Assembly (NCBI GenBank): GCA_045641625.1
Contig: JAZUHH010000095.1
Span: 1 to 64,000, forward strand
Origin: UBA1723 sp045641625
Lineage (GTDB): Bacteria; Bacteroidota; Bacteroidia; Bacteroidales; Paludibacteraceae
Direction of reading: 5' to 3'
DNA length: 64,000 nucleotides
Part shown: in pieces, positions 44,756 through 53,495 of the stretch
Numbering within the stretch: the first letter of the stretch is position 1
Layout: every line of letters begins with the position of its first letter
Notes under the pieces: model-generated
Databases searched by the model: none
The model's input: the letters and a program-made list of their open reading frames with translations, nothing else
Told to the model about the DNA's origin: nothing
Program-made: the position numbers and the translations under genes

Positions 44756-45664
44756 TTAAATTGGTTTGTTCTCTGCTGTCTTCTGCTGGACAACCTTGCC
44801 TCCGTCCGGAACATCGTGAGTAACCCAAACATTACCTCCGATCACTGCGCCTTCGCCAATAGTGATGCGTCCAAGAATAGTCGCGTTGGCATAAACAACG
44901 ACATTGTCCTTGATGATAGGGTGACGAGGCAAGTCCTTGATAGGATTACCGTTCTCGTCAAGCTGGAAGCTCTTTGCTCCCAAAGTGACTCCCTGATAAA
45001 GCTTCACATGGTTTCCAAGAATTGCAGTCTCTCCTACCACCACACCTGTTCCGTGGTCAATTGTAAAGTAAGAACCGATCTTTGCACCTGGATGAATGTC
45101 AATACCTGTTTCAGAATGAGCCATTTCGCTGATCATTCTTGGAATATACGGAACTCCGAGAACAAGGAGCTGATGGGCAATTCTATAGCTTGAAATAGTA
45201 CGGACTGCAGGATAGCACAAGAAAATTTCTGCCCTGCTCTTTGCCGCCGGATCACCTATATAGGCAGCCTCAACGTCTGTAATCAGAAGTTCTCTCAACT
45301 TGGGGAGCTCGCTTACGAAATCAGTCACAATCTGCTGGCTTTTTTCCCTTAGCTTGCACATGTCGATTGACTCGTTGTCTGTATCGAAGCATAGTCCGGC
45401 AAGCACCTGGACATAAAGCAGGTTTGCCAACTTTTCGAGCTGACAGCCTATGTGGTATTTGATTGTGATCATCTCGACCTCGCTATTTCCAAAATAGCCG
45501 GGGAATAGGACAGAACGAGTTAGGTTTACAATCTCCCTCAATCTTTCGTTCGAAGGGAAAGACACACCAGGCACGTGCTGATGGTACACATCCTTAAAAC
45601 TATCGTAATCAGAAAGTTCATCAACAACTTTCAAGAACACATCCTCTCTATATCTCTGACTCAT
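44756..45664 (-). CDS. cysE: Serine O-acetyltransferase
   Basis: Makes O-acetylserine for cysteine synthesis. The start was set at 45664, four bases after the S41 protease stop; an upstream ATG at 45709 lies inside the protease gene. The N-terminal half is helical (about 1-150), and the C-terminal half is a left-handed beta helix with hexapeptide repeats: IHPGAKIG, DHGTGVVVGETAILG, YQGVTLGA and PIIKDNVVVYANATILG. At about 302 residues it is longer than E. coli CysE, as in other Bacteroidetes members. It is in an operon with birA and an S41 protease. Confidence 0.92.
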   Translation of the reverse strand: MSQRYREDVFLKVVDELSDYDSFKDVYHQHVPGVSFPSNERLREIVNLTRSVLFPGYFGNSEVEMITIKYHIGCQLEKLANLLYVQVLAGLCFDTDNESIDMCKLREKSQQIVTDFVSELPKLRELLITDVEAAYIGDPAAKSRAEIFLCYPAVRTISSYRIAHQLLVLGVPYIPRMISEMAHSETGIDIHPGAKIGSYFTIDHGTGVVVGETAILGNHVKLYQGVTLGAKSFQLDENGNPIKDLPRHPIIKDNVVVYANATILGRITIGEGAVIGGNVWVTHDVPDGGKVVQQKTAENKPI

Positions 45665-45668
45665 ATTC

Positions 45669-47300
45669 CTATTTCTTAAGAATTTCTTTGATTTTAGTAT
45701 CGTCCTCAATTACTTCTATCGCAGCCTTTATCATAGCGTCGTACTTAAGCTCGCTCTCAGCAGCACCGCGCTGGTAAAGGACACGCTTGATGTATTCGTA
45801 TTCGATTAAGCTGACGATGTCGTCTTTTGCCTTTTCAAGTTCAAGGTCCTGGCAATGGGACAAAGCCAACTCCAAAGCCTTGAACTCCTTCTCGGCTACG
45901 TCATATACGCTGTCCTTCTTTGCCACTTCCACCAACTTCTTCAAGTATTCCTCTGGCACTGTGTTATAGCTGAAATCCGAATTTTGGACAAAAACCTTGA
46001 ACTCGTCCCAATCCTTGAACTCGAACTGCTCCACACTCTTCGGAGCTATCGGATGAGACTTCTCGTACTGGGTTACATAGTCGAAGATGATATTCTTTAC
46101 GTATAGATGGTATGAAATCTCTGAACCATCCTTCTTCTTGAAGCTGACATCTGGAAGGATTCCGCAACCATCACGAACGATTCTTCCGTTCTTAGTCTTG
46201 AACTCAGTTGTCAGGCTGTCTGGAATTCTCTCCGGATTTCCGTTCTTGTCTCTGTTCGCATAGTCAATGGCCTGAATGCAGCGTCCGGAAGGGATATGGT
46301 ACTTTGAGATAGTAAGCTTCAAGGAACCTCCGTAAGGAAGGTCTCGAGTTGTCTGCACAAGTCCCTTACCATAAGTACGCTCACCCATTATCACAGCTCT
46401 GTCCAAATCCTGGAAAGCACCTGAAACAACCTCGGAAGCGCTGGCACTACCCTCGTCAACCATAACAAGAATAGGAATCTCCAAGTCAAGAGGGTCGATT
46501 TGTGAAGTATATGTCTCAGCCCAACTTGAAAGCTTTGGCTTGGTATATACTATCTTCTCGCCCTTGTTTACGAACATGCTCACAATGGAAACTGCCTCCG
46601 AAAGAATTCCTCCCGGATTGTCTCGCAAATCAATTACCAGTCTCTCCATTCCCTGCTTCTTTAGCTTCAAGAACTCTGTCTTGAATTCTGCGGCAACTCC
46701 CTTAGTGAAAGAAGTTATTCTGATGACACCAGTTTTGTCGGAAATCATCTTTGCCACCGGAATAGAGGAAATAGTGATTTTGTCTCTTATGATCGAGATT
46801 GTCTTCTCCTTTCCGTCAGAGGCAGACACGATACGCACCTTCGCCTCAGTAGAAGGAAGTCCGCGCAAATGGTCAGACACATCGGACACGGAAGCTCCCT
46901 TGCAGTCGAAAGTGTCAACCTTCAGGATCACATCTCCGACCTTTATGCCTGCCTTATGGCTTGGAGTGCCTTCGTAAACCTCTGTTATGTAGATCTTGTC
47001 ATCCCTCTTCGTAATTACCGAGCCCACACCCGCGTACTCTCCAGTAGTCATGAACTTGAAGTCCTTCTGGCCCTGCTCAGGAATGTAAACTGTATATGGA
47101 TCTATCGAAGAAAGCATACTCTTGATACCCTTGTTCATCAAATCCTTGATGTTCAATGTATCAGCATAGTACATGTCAAGCTCGCGAGTTACGGTAGAGA
47201 ATATGTCTATTCCCTCGGAAATCTGAGCTTCATGAGAATTGGCAAAAACCGAATTGACACATAGGAAAAGTGTCGATAGTATAGAGAATTTCTTAATCAT
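45669..47300 (-). CDS. S41-family C-terminal processing peptidase
   Basis: A 543-residue periplasmic serine protease (ATG at 47300, signal peptide MIKKFSILSTLFLCVNSVFA). It has a PDZ domain (about 80-170; GVGSVITKRDDKIYITEVYEGTPSHKAGIK), then the S41 catalytic domain with LVIDLRDNPGGILSEAV and the Ser-Lys pair in DEGSASASEV and TYGKGLVQ. The C-terminal extension of about 130 residues after the protease domain is common in Bacteroidetes. The promoter -7 element at 47325-47332 lies between two candidate starts and supports the 47300 start. It leads the cysE-birA genes. Confidence 0.9.
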   Translation of the reverse strand: MIKKFSILSTLFLCVNSVFANSHEAQISEGIDIFSTVTRELDMYYADTLNIKDLMNKGIKSMLSSIDPYTVYIPEQGQKDFKFMTTGEYAGVGSVITKRDDKIYITEVYEGTPSHKAGIKVGDVILKVDTFDCKGASVSDVSDHLRGLPSTEAKVRIVSASDGKEKTISIIRDKITISSIPVAKMISDKTGVIRITSFTKGVAAEFKTEFLKLKKQGMERLVIDLRDNPGGILSEAVSIVSMFVNKGEKIVYTKPKLSSWAETYTSQIDPLDLEIPILVMVDEGSASASEVVSGAFQDLDRAVIMGERTYGKGLVQTTRDLPYGGSLKLTISKYHIPSGRCIQAIDYANRDKNGNPERIPDSLTTEFKTKNGRIVRDGCGILPDVSFKKKDGSEISYHLYVKNIIFDYVTQYEKSHPIAPKSVEQFEFKDWDEFKVFVQNSDFSYNTVPEEYLKKLVEVAKKDSVYDVAEKEFKALELALSHCQDLELEKAKDDIVSLIEYEYIKRVLYQRGAAESELKYDAMIKAAIEVIEDDTKIKEILKK

Positions 47301-47324
47301 ACCCGTCCTTAGTATATTTTGTGG

Positions 47325-47353
47325 CAAAGATAATAAAAAATGCCGACAATCAA
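47325..47353 (-). promoter_or_regulatory. Promoter of the S41 protease operon
   Basis: On the minus strand, TTG (47351-47353), an 18-nt spacer, then TATCTTTG (47325-47332). The leader contains ATACTAAGGAC directly before the ATG, also present before nrnA. Confidence 0.6.
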
Positions 47354-47395
47354 GATTTTACTTTGTTTTTTAATCAATCATCTTTCCCCGAGCCT

Positions 47396-47413
47396 TTATT
47401 CTTGCAAGAATAA
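47396..47413. promoter_or_regulatory. 18-bp perfect palindrome upstream of the S41 protease
   Basis: TTATTCTTGCAAGAATAA is a perfect dyad about 65 bases upstream of the protease -7 element, in the 328-base gap (47301-47628) that otherwise holds only the promoter. The size and symmetry suit a dimeric transcription factor site. No hairpin-plus-T signal accompanies it. Confidence 0.4.
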
Positions 47414-47628
47414 TCTGGCTCAGTTCTTCAAAGACTGACTCATAAATCAAAAGTCCACTGCCACCAAAGGAGCGCACACAAAACTGCACACAACAACAAT
47501 AGACATAAGATAATGCAGATGAAAACAAAAAGAGATGAACGGTCTTAAAGGCCTAACAATAAACTAAAAAAACGGAATTCTACTAAAGTATTTGACTTAT
47601 TATTCCTTACAGAATCGCAGAGAACTGC

Positions 47629-48378
47629 CTATCTTCTTCTGAATTCCGACAAAGTAATGGCTGTTGCCGTGGATACATTAAGGCTTTCACTAGTAGCTCT
47701 GCCAAGCGGAAAGTTAGGAATGAACAGCTTGTGGGAAACGCACTGCTTCACCGAATCGCTGATTCCATTTCCCTCGTTACCCATTACCACGACACCTTCC
47801 TTGCCAAGCTCAACGTCATAGATTGTCTTGTCCTCCAAAAATGTGCCGTACACTGGCATAGTTTCCCTCAACTCAGAAAGAACTTGCGGAAGATCAACAT
47901 AATGGACATTCACTCTTGCAATCGCGCCCATTGTCGCCTGTACGACTTTTGGGTTCCACACATCGGCAGTGTCATGCGAGCAGATCACATTCTCAACTCC
48001 GAACCAGTCACAAAGACGTATTATTGTCCCAAGATTTCCCGGATCTTGAACAGTATCAAGAGCTACGGTTAGCTTCCCCTTCAATTCCGAGATGACGAAA
48101 GGCTTTACGGTCTTTCTCAACACAGCTATGGCTCCTTGTGAAGCCTGAAGCAGAGACGCTTTCTCTATCTCCTGCTTTGAAGCCACTACTATTTCTGATT
48201 TCGTCAAAGGCTTAAGTTCCTGGGCGTACTCTTCGATGCAGACAACGAACTGCGCATCAAAATAAGGCAGAATATCCCTTATCGTCTTTATGCCTTCAGC
48301 AACAAACAAAGACTCCTCATCCCTCACCTTTTTGCGGGCAAGAGACTGAATGAGCTTTATTTGATTCTTGGTAAGCAT
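47629..48378 (-). CDS. TrmH/SpoU-family RNA methyltransferase
   Basis: Transfers methyl from S-adenosylmethionine to rRNA or tRNA ribose. It is 249 residues with an N-terminal SpoU substrate-binding part (KNQIKLIQSLARKKVRDEESLFVAEG) and the SPOUT knot: VQDPGNLGTIIR, VMGNEGNGIS and the cofactor loop IPNFPLG...SLNVSTATAI. The start codon overlaps the stop of the upstream gene by one base (TAATG), so it is part of the nrnA operon. The exact RNA target is not evident. Confidence 0.9.
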   Translation of the reverse strand: MLTKNQIKLIQSLARKKVRDEESLFVAEGIKTIRDILPYFDAQFVVCIEEYAQELKPLTKSEIVVASKQEIEKASLLQASQGAIAVLRKTVKPFVISELKGKLTVALDTVQDPGNLGTIIRLCDWFGVENVICSHDTADVWNPKVVQATMGAIARVNVHYVDLPQVLSELRETMPVYGTFLEDKTIYDVELGKEGVVVMGNEGNGISDSVKQCVSHKLFIPNFPLGRATSESLNVSTATAITLSEFRRR

Positions 48379-48965
48379 TATTCAACGTTAACTAGACGGA
48401 TTTCGTACAACATAGGTGTGTACTGGTCCTTGTCACTCAACACTCTGTTATTGATTGTCGAATTTTCTCCGTTTCCGATCTTGAATGAAATTAGGGCCTT
48501 GCACTTGCCTCCCTTACGAAGATAGCGCACAGCCTCCTGGAATCCAACGCCATAAGTGTACGAAGAGCCTGGACTGCTCTGAATCAAGAATGACTGAGGG
48601 GAAACCGAATACTTCTCGCTTGTACTGTAAACCAACTGGTCCCACAAGTTGTAGCCATCATACCTGACATACGCACGAGACGAGATCTTTGGCTCCGGCG
48701 CTGTCGTGTCGCCCAAAGAAATCTGATGGTAAAGAAGTCCCGAAGGAGTCTTATAATAGATAGTGTCACCATTCTCGTCGAGCCATTCACCCTGGATATT
48801 CTCTGGTCTGAACGACACCACCTTGATTTTTTTGCGCTTGATAAACTTGTCCATCAGCTCGTTCTCATCATGAACATAGTCAGCATATCTCTTGTCTCTG
48901 TCGCAAGAAGAGAAAGCAAGGACAGCCGCTAGAGAAACAAACACAACGTATAAGAACTTCTTCAT
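48378..48965 (-). CDS. DUF4827-type lipoprotein, FKBP-like
   Basis: A 195-residue lipoprotein; the signal ends in AFSSC (C20). The rest resembles DUF4827 proteins, distant relatives of FKBP-type prolyl isomerases in Bacteroidetes: DENELMDKFIKRKKIKV, SGLLYHQISLGD, GVGFQEAVRYLRKGGKCKALISF. It follows a true FKBP-type gene directly (1-base gap), in an operon with NrnA and TrmH. The function is unknown; an envelope folding factor is possible. Confidence 0.7.
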   Translation of the reverse strand: MKKFLYVVFVSLAAVLAFSSCDRDKRYADYVHDENELMDKFIKRKKIKVVSFRPENIQGEWLDENGDTIYYKTPSGLLYHQISLGDTTAPEPKISSRAYVRYDGYNLWDQLVYSTSEKYSVSPQSFLIQSSPGSSYTYGVGFQEAVRYLRKGGKCKALISFKIGNGENSTINNRVLSDKDQYTPMLYEIRLVNVE

Positions 48966-48966
48966 C

Positions 48967-49494
48967 TTAAATTTCTTCTAATATCTTCAATACTACTATT
49001 TTACAAACTATAGGTGTGCGAGGAGGAACACATGAATTGCCGATGACACCATACGCCCAGTGAGACTGGATCAGGAACTCTCCGACTCCGCCTTCCCCTA
49101 GCAACAGCAACGATTCCTCGATTCCCTTGGGCAATTCGCTCTTTCCAACAACGACTTTTGCAAGTTTCTTGTCATAGTTGCTGCACCAGTTCCCGTCAAG
49201 AGTACGAACTGAATACAGGAACTTCACCTTGTCGGTCTTCTTAATGAGCCTTGATGAGCCAGGCTTGATAATTCTGTAACGCAAGGAATATAGGGAACTG
49301 TCAGGATATACTCCAAGAGAATCTGCGTAATGGAGGATTTCTTCCCTCTCTAGCTCCACGCCCTCCTTGTTAAGGTTTTCAAAAGCTACTGTCTCTTGTC
49401 CTCGCTTAATTTTGTTCTGAGGAACCTGGGCTGCAGGCTCGCCACATGCGACAAGCACAACTAGCGACAAGAAATATAACAGCTGTTTAACCAT
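48967..49494 (-). CDS. FKBP-type peptidyl-prolyl isomerase lipoprotein
   Basis: A 175-residue lipoprotein (lipobox VVLVAC, C17) with a C-terminal FKBP domain (about 85-173; GIEESLLLLGEGG, LIQSHWAYGVIGN, CVPPRTPIVCKIVVLKI). It resembles GldI-type isomerases, which help to fold exported proteins in gliding/T9SS bacteria. Its 5' end overlaps the 3' end of nrnA by eight bases, so the genes are coupled. Whether it is active or only binds partners cannot be told from the sequence. Confidence 0.78.
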   Translation of the reverse strand: MVKQLLYFLSLVVLVACGEPAAQVPQNKIKRGQETVAFENLNKEGVELEREEILHYADSLGVYPDSSLYSLRYRIIKPGSSRLIKKTDKVKFLYSVRTLDGNWCSNYDKKLAKVVVGKSELPKGIEESLLLLGEGGVGEFLIQSHWAYGVIGNSCVPPRTPIVCKIVVLKILEEI

Positions 49495-50536
49495 AGATAA
49501 CCTTTAGAGCGTTGTCGATTCTGTCCTTGTACTTAGGAAGTGAATCCATAAACACTTTCATTGTCTCCTCCAGAGAAAGTTTGGACGACGCACCTGCCGC
49601 ATTGGCATGTCCGCCACCTCCGAACAATTCTGCCGCGATGTCATTGACAACAAGCGGAGAAACCGAACGGAAAGACATCTTGACCTTGTCATCCTCCTCC
49701 TTGAAGAACACAGAGAAGATAACCCCTTTGATAGACAAAGGAATGTTCACAAAGCCCTCTGTATCACCCTTCTGGAACTCGAAGTCAGTCTTCTCGTCCT
49801 TTGACAATGACATGACGCTCAATCCATATTCGTTATAGATCTTCATCTTCTTGCTTAGCAGGTGGCCCTGAAGTCTGTATCTGTTCTCTGAGAAATTATA
49901 GAACACCTTCTGATAGATAAGGTCCTTGTTGATTCCCTTCTTGATAAGCTCGGAAATGATGATGTATATTTCTGCGCCAGCCGAATTATAAGTGAAGCAG
50001 CCAGTATCAGTCATCATACCTGTGTAGATACAAGTTGCGGCAATAGCGTCGATATCGGACGCATATCCCATTCTGCAGATCAAGCGGAACACCATCTCTG
50101 CTGTGGATGATATGTTCGGATAAGAGATTACGACATCAGCGAAATGGCCTGGATTCATGTGATGGTCAACAAGAACCTTCTTAGCCTTGGCATCTGCAAC
50201 CGGCACAGCCATTCCCTCGATACGATGAAGCTCATTGAAATCCAAAGCCATGACCAAATCAGACTCGGCAATCAGCTGCTCAGCCATCTCCTTGTTCTTC
50301 TCGTAAACAACGACGTCTCCCGCTCCCGGCATCCACTTTAGGAAGTCAGGCATATCGTTAGGAATTATCACAGCAACTGCTTTATCTATACCCTGAAGAA
50401 AATGGGAAAGCGCAAGAGAAGAACCCATTGCATCTCCGTCTGGAGAAACATGAGTAGTGATAACAATCTTTGATGCGTCAAGGATATATTCCTTTGCAGC
50501 CTGGATAAGTTCTTCGTCAATAATCTTAGATATCAT
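49487..50536 (-). CDS. nrnA: DHH phosphoesterase, NrnA-like (oligoribonuclease/pAp phosphatase)
   Basis: Degrades nano-RNA and dephosphorylates pAp. It is 349 residues with the DHH motifs: THVSPDGDAMGSSLAL (about 30-45), ALDFN, VDHHMNPG, and the DHHA1 domain with FRSVSPLVVNDIAAELFGGGGHANAAG near the C-terminus. It leads an operon with FKBP, DUF4827 and TrmH genes. The promoter lies at 50585-50614, and ATACTAAGGAC precedes the ATG as at the S41 protease. Confidence 0.9.
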   Translation of the reverse strand: MISKIIDEELIQAAKEYILDASKIVITTHVSPDGDAMGSSLALSHFLQGIDKAVAVIIPNDMPDFLKWMPGAGDVVVYEKNKEMAEQLIAESDLVMALDFNELHRIEGMAVPVADAKAKKVLVDHHMNPGHFADVVISYPNISSTAEMVFRLICRMGYASDIDAIAATCIYTGMMTDTGCFTYNSAGAEIYIIISELIKKGINKDLIYQKVFYNFSENRYRLQGHLLSKKMKIYNEYGLSVMSLSKDEKTDFEFQKGDTEGFVNIPLSIKGVIFSVFFKEEDDKVKMSFRSVSPLVVNDIAAELFGGGGHANAAGASSKLSLEETMKVFMDSLPKYKDRIDNALKVIYG

Positions 50537-50584
50537 AGTCCTTAGTATCTATGTTGTATTCTTTGTAAAGTCTGAAAGACAATG

Positions 50585-50614
50585 CAAAGATAAGCAGAAA
50601 AAAAATTATAACAA
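50585..50614 (-). promoter_or_regulatory. Promoter of the nrnA operon
   Basis: On the minus strand, TTG (50612-50614), a 19-nt spacer, then TATCTTTG (50585-50592). Leader of about 42 nt. Confidence 0.65.
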
Positions 50615-50732
50615 CTACCTATTCAGCAAAAAAAGAAAAAGACACCGAATATGATGTCTTTCTCCTGAATTTTTATTTCTTTGCAACCAAATTAACAGGT
50701 TATGGATTCTCTTTTTCGATCAACCGAAGCTA

Positions 50733-51326
50733 TCATTCCTGCACCCTCAACCTATCCACTTTCAAAAGTCTTTCTTTCAGTCTGTCGAACTCTCCCTTTC
50801 TAATGGACAGGGTCATAATGCAGTCGTTATCAAAACTTTGCGAGACTATATTTGGATTCAGGTCCTTTATCACCTTCATGACATCATTCATCATCACGTA
50901 CTCGAAAGAGAATGTAATCTCCGCATCCACAGTCCTCTCCACCAGAACAGCATGCTCCATCGCATCCTGCGAAGCGGTCTTGTACGCATTGATAAGCCCT
51001 GATGTTCCTAGCTTCGTTCCTCCGAAATACCTCACAACAGCAATCAGAATGTCCGTAGCTCCGGAAGAAAGAATCGCTCCGAGAATAGGTCGTCCGGCTG
51101 TTCCGCTCGGCTCGCTGTCATCAGCGGCACGATAATCCTTTTTCTCTGGACCGAGCATATATGCATAACAGACATGACGGGCATCATGATGTTCCTTGCG
51201 CAGTGTGTCAAGGATCTCCTTTATCTCGTCTGTGGTACGGACGTGATAGGCAAAGGCAAGAAACTTGCTTCCCTTCTCCTTGTACAGTCCTTCCGCAATG
51301 TTGTCTATCGTGATATATGAATCCAA
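50733..51326 (-). CDS. YigZ/IMPACT-family protein (TTG start)
   Basis: A 197-residue protein of the YigZ/IMPACT (UPF0029) family, with an N-terminal KGSKFLAFA strand, the ARHVCYAYMLG and DSEPSGTAGRPIL motifs, GTKLGTSGLINAYKTA and a C-terminal ferredoxin-like domain. YigZ-type proteins are conserved but their bacterial role is poorly known; eukaryotic IMPACT acts in translational control. The only codon that gives the expected M-D-S/T-Y beginning is a TTG at 51326; an in-frame stop lies at 51336-51338 and no ATG is available upstream. Confidence 0.88.
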   Translation of the reverse strand: MDSYITIDNIAEGLYKEKGSKFLAFAYHVRTTDEIKEILDTLRKEHHDARHVCYAYMLGPEKKDYRAADDSEPSGTAGRPILGAILSSGATDILIAVVRYFGGTKLGTSGLINAYKTASQDAMEHAVLVERTVDAEITFSFEYVMMNDVMKVIKDLNPNIVSQSFDNDCIMTLSIRKGEFDRLKERLLKVDRLRVQE

Positions 51327-51347
51327 AATTATGTATTATAGAAATGC

Positions 51348-51371
51348 AAAGACGAGAAAACTCCCGTCTTT
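51348..51371 (-). terminator. Hairpin after the DEAD-box helicase gene
   Basis: AAAGACG/CGTCTTT 7-bp stem with a purine-rich loop, between the helicase stop codon and the YigZ start. The U-run is poor, so termination may be weak. Confidence 0.45.
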
Positions 51372-51385
51372 ACACTACTTTATGA

Positions 51386-53230
51386 TTAGTTGAACTTGTT
51401 GCGACGCTGGCCCTCTTTCTTGTGTTTCTTTCCGCCGTCGTGTCTGTCCTTGCGCTTCTTCCAGTCACCTTCATCTCTGCGGTCCTCACGGCGCTTTCTT
51501 CTCTCCTTGCTGCGGCGCTCGTTCATGAATCCGTCATCGAAAGACTCACCCTTGGAACGCTTGCGACCTCTCTGCTCGCCGCTCACCTCTGCAAGCACGA
51601 TGTCAGATCCGCGCAAAGTGTCACGGAATGCCTTGAACATCTTTGCCACCTGGTTGTTAGGCACATCAAAGAACGAATAGCGTGGTGTAATCTCGATATC
51701 CTTGATCTGAATCTTCTTGTCACGGGTTGTATCGTTGATTATTCCAAGCACACGCTTTGGCGAGAAACCTGCCTCACTACCCTTGTTGATCTTTAGACGT
51801 GTGAAGTTCTCGTCAGTGTAGCCCTGGCGAAGACCGCGCTTTTCGCCTCCTCTGCCGCCGCGATCACCGCGTTCGCCTCTCTCCGGACGCTCTGGCTTGT
51901 CAGGAATGTTGATATCCTCGGAATCCTTGTAATAGTTAAGGAACTGGTTGAACTCAAGGCTCACGAAATGCTTGATGATATCCTCTCGGCTCATTCCCTC
52001 AAGAGAATCGTAAGCCATCTGCATGTAGTCGTTGATCTGATCCTCGTTCACCTCTACATTCTTCAACTTCTCGATCAAAGATACAAGTTGGCTCTTGCAT
52101 ACCTCAAGTCCGTTAGGCACCGACATTTTCTCGAAAGTCTTCTTTATGACTTTCTCGATAACCTTGATCTTTCCCTTTTCCCTCAAGTGTATGATAGAAA
52201 TGCTGACACCAGTCTTTCCCGCACGACCTGTACGACCGCTTCGGTGAGTGTAGCTCTCTACATCGTCAGGAAGGTCGTAGTTGATAACGTGAGTAAGATT
52301 GTTCACATCAAGACCTCTAGCTGCGACGTCAGTAGCGACCAACAGCTGAAGGTTTCTGATTCTGAACTTCTGCATAACCGCGTCTCTCTGCACCTGAGAC
52401 AAATCTCCGTGCAATGCGTCTGCATTGTATCCGTCCTTCATCAAAGCCTCTGCGACATCCTTAGTCTCCTGACGAGTGCGGCAGAACACAATTCCATAGA
52501 TGTCCGGGTTGATGTCAACTACACGCTTCAAGCATGCGTAGCGGTTCTTTGCCGCAACCATGTAATATATGTGGCGCACGTTCTCGTTTCCGGAGTTCTT
52601 CTCTCCGATAGCGATCTCGACGCTGTTCTTCATGTACTCCTTAGCGATGCGTGCAATCTCCTTTGGCATTGTTGCTGAGAAAAGGAGTGTTCTTCTGTCC
52701 TCTGGAGTCTCGCTTAGGATAGTTTCAATATCCTCCTTGAATCCCATATTAAGCATTTCGTCTGCCTCGTCAAGGATAAGGAACTTTATCTCCTCAAGAT
52801 GCACCTTGCCTCTCTCGATAAGGTCGATCAAACGGCCTGGAGTAGCGACAAGAATCTGCGGCTGAACGTCAAGGTCCTTGAACTGCTTGACAATGCTTTC
52901 ACCTCCATATACAGGAACAACCTTCATGCCGTCCATGTACTTCGAGAAATTCTTCAAATCCTTAGAGATCTGAATACAAAGCTCGCGAGTCGGAGCAAGC
53001 ACCAAAGCCTGAATCTTCTTCTGTGTAACATCAATAAGCTGAAGTACAGGCAAACCAAAACCACCTGTTTTTCCTGTACCTGTCTGCGCAAGAGCGACCA
53101 AGTCACGGTCGTCGTCACTGAACAAAAATGGAGTAACCTTCTCCTGAATAGGCATTGCCTGCTCAAATCCCAAGTCAGCAACTGCCTTCAAAATCTCTTC
53201 CTTAAAACCTAATTCTTCAAATGTAGCCAT
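51386..53230 (-). CDS. DEAD-box RNA helicase (DeaD/CsdA-like)
   Basis: An ATP-dependent RNA helicase for ribosome assembly or RNA decay. It is 614 residues with Q motif, Walker A AQTGTGKT (48-55), DEAD (154-157), SAT, and C-terminal helicase domain motifs (HRSGRTGR). A charged RGG-type linker (about 440-465; ERGERGDRGGRGG) is followed by a DbpA-type RNA-binding domain (about 470-545; INKGSEAGFSPKRVLGIIN) and a very basic Lys/Arg tail (550-614). A leader of about 120 nt precedes the gene, as often found for cold-responsive helicases. Confidence 0.92.
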   Translation of the reverse strand: MATFEELGFKEEILKAVADLGFEQAMPIQEKVTPFLFSDDDRDLVALAQTGTGKTGGFGLPVLQLIDVTQKKIQALVLAPTRELCIQISKDLKNFSKYMDGMKVVPVYGGESIVKQFKDLDVQPQILVATPGRLIDLIERGKVHLEEIKFLILDEADEMLNMGFKEDIETILSETPEDRRTLLFSATMPKEIARIAKEYMKNSVEIAIGEKNSGNENVRHIYYMVAAKNRYACLKRVVDINPDIYGIVFCRTRQETKDVAEALMKDGYNADALHGDLSQVQRDAVMQKFRIRNLQLLVATDVAARGLDVNNLTHVINYDLPDDVESYTHRSGRTGRAGKTGVSISIIHLREKGKIKVIEKVIKKTFEKMSVPNGLEVCKSQLVSLIEKLKNVEVNEDQINDYMQMAYDSLEGMSREDIIKHFVSLEFNQFLNYYKDSEDINIPDKPERPERGERGDRGGRGGEKRGLRQGYTDENFTRLKINKGSEAGFSPKRVLGIINDTTRDKKIQIKDIEITPRYSFFDVPNNQVAKMFKAFRDTLRGSDIVLAEVSGEQRGRKRSKGESFDDGFMNERRSKERRKRREDRRDEGDWKKRKDRHDGGKKHKKEGQRRNKFN

Positions 53231-53357
53231 TTAGCTCATATTTATTTTGTGAATACTCGGCATATTCTCCCGACTAAACCTTCGATATAACACAAAAAAC
53301 TAAATTCCCGTACGCAAGAAAAGGTCTATTTCAGAAGATATGCTCTAAAATCGGGTG

Positions 53358-53388
53358 CAAAGGTAATTCTTTTTTTTCAACTGCCAAA
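53358..53388 (-). promoter_or_regulatory. Promoter of the DEAD-box helicase gene
   Basis: On the minus strand, TTTG (53385-53388), a 19-nt spacer, then TACCTTTG (53358-53365). Confidence 0.7.
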
Positions 53389-53495
53389 GAATTTTATATT
53401 GTAGAGCATATTTTTGTGACAGATGGCAGATAATTGGTCATCAAGTCCAATCATCCCGGACCTACAACCAATTTCCCCTTCCTACAATCTCGGTT

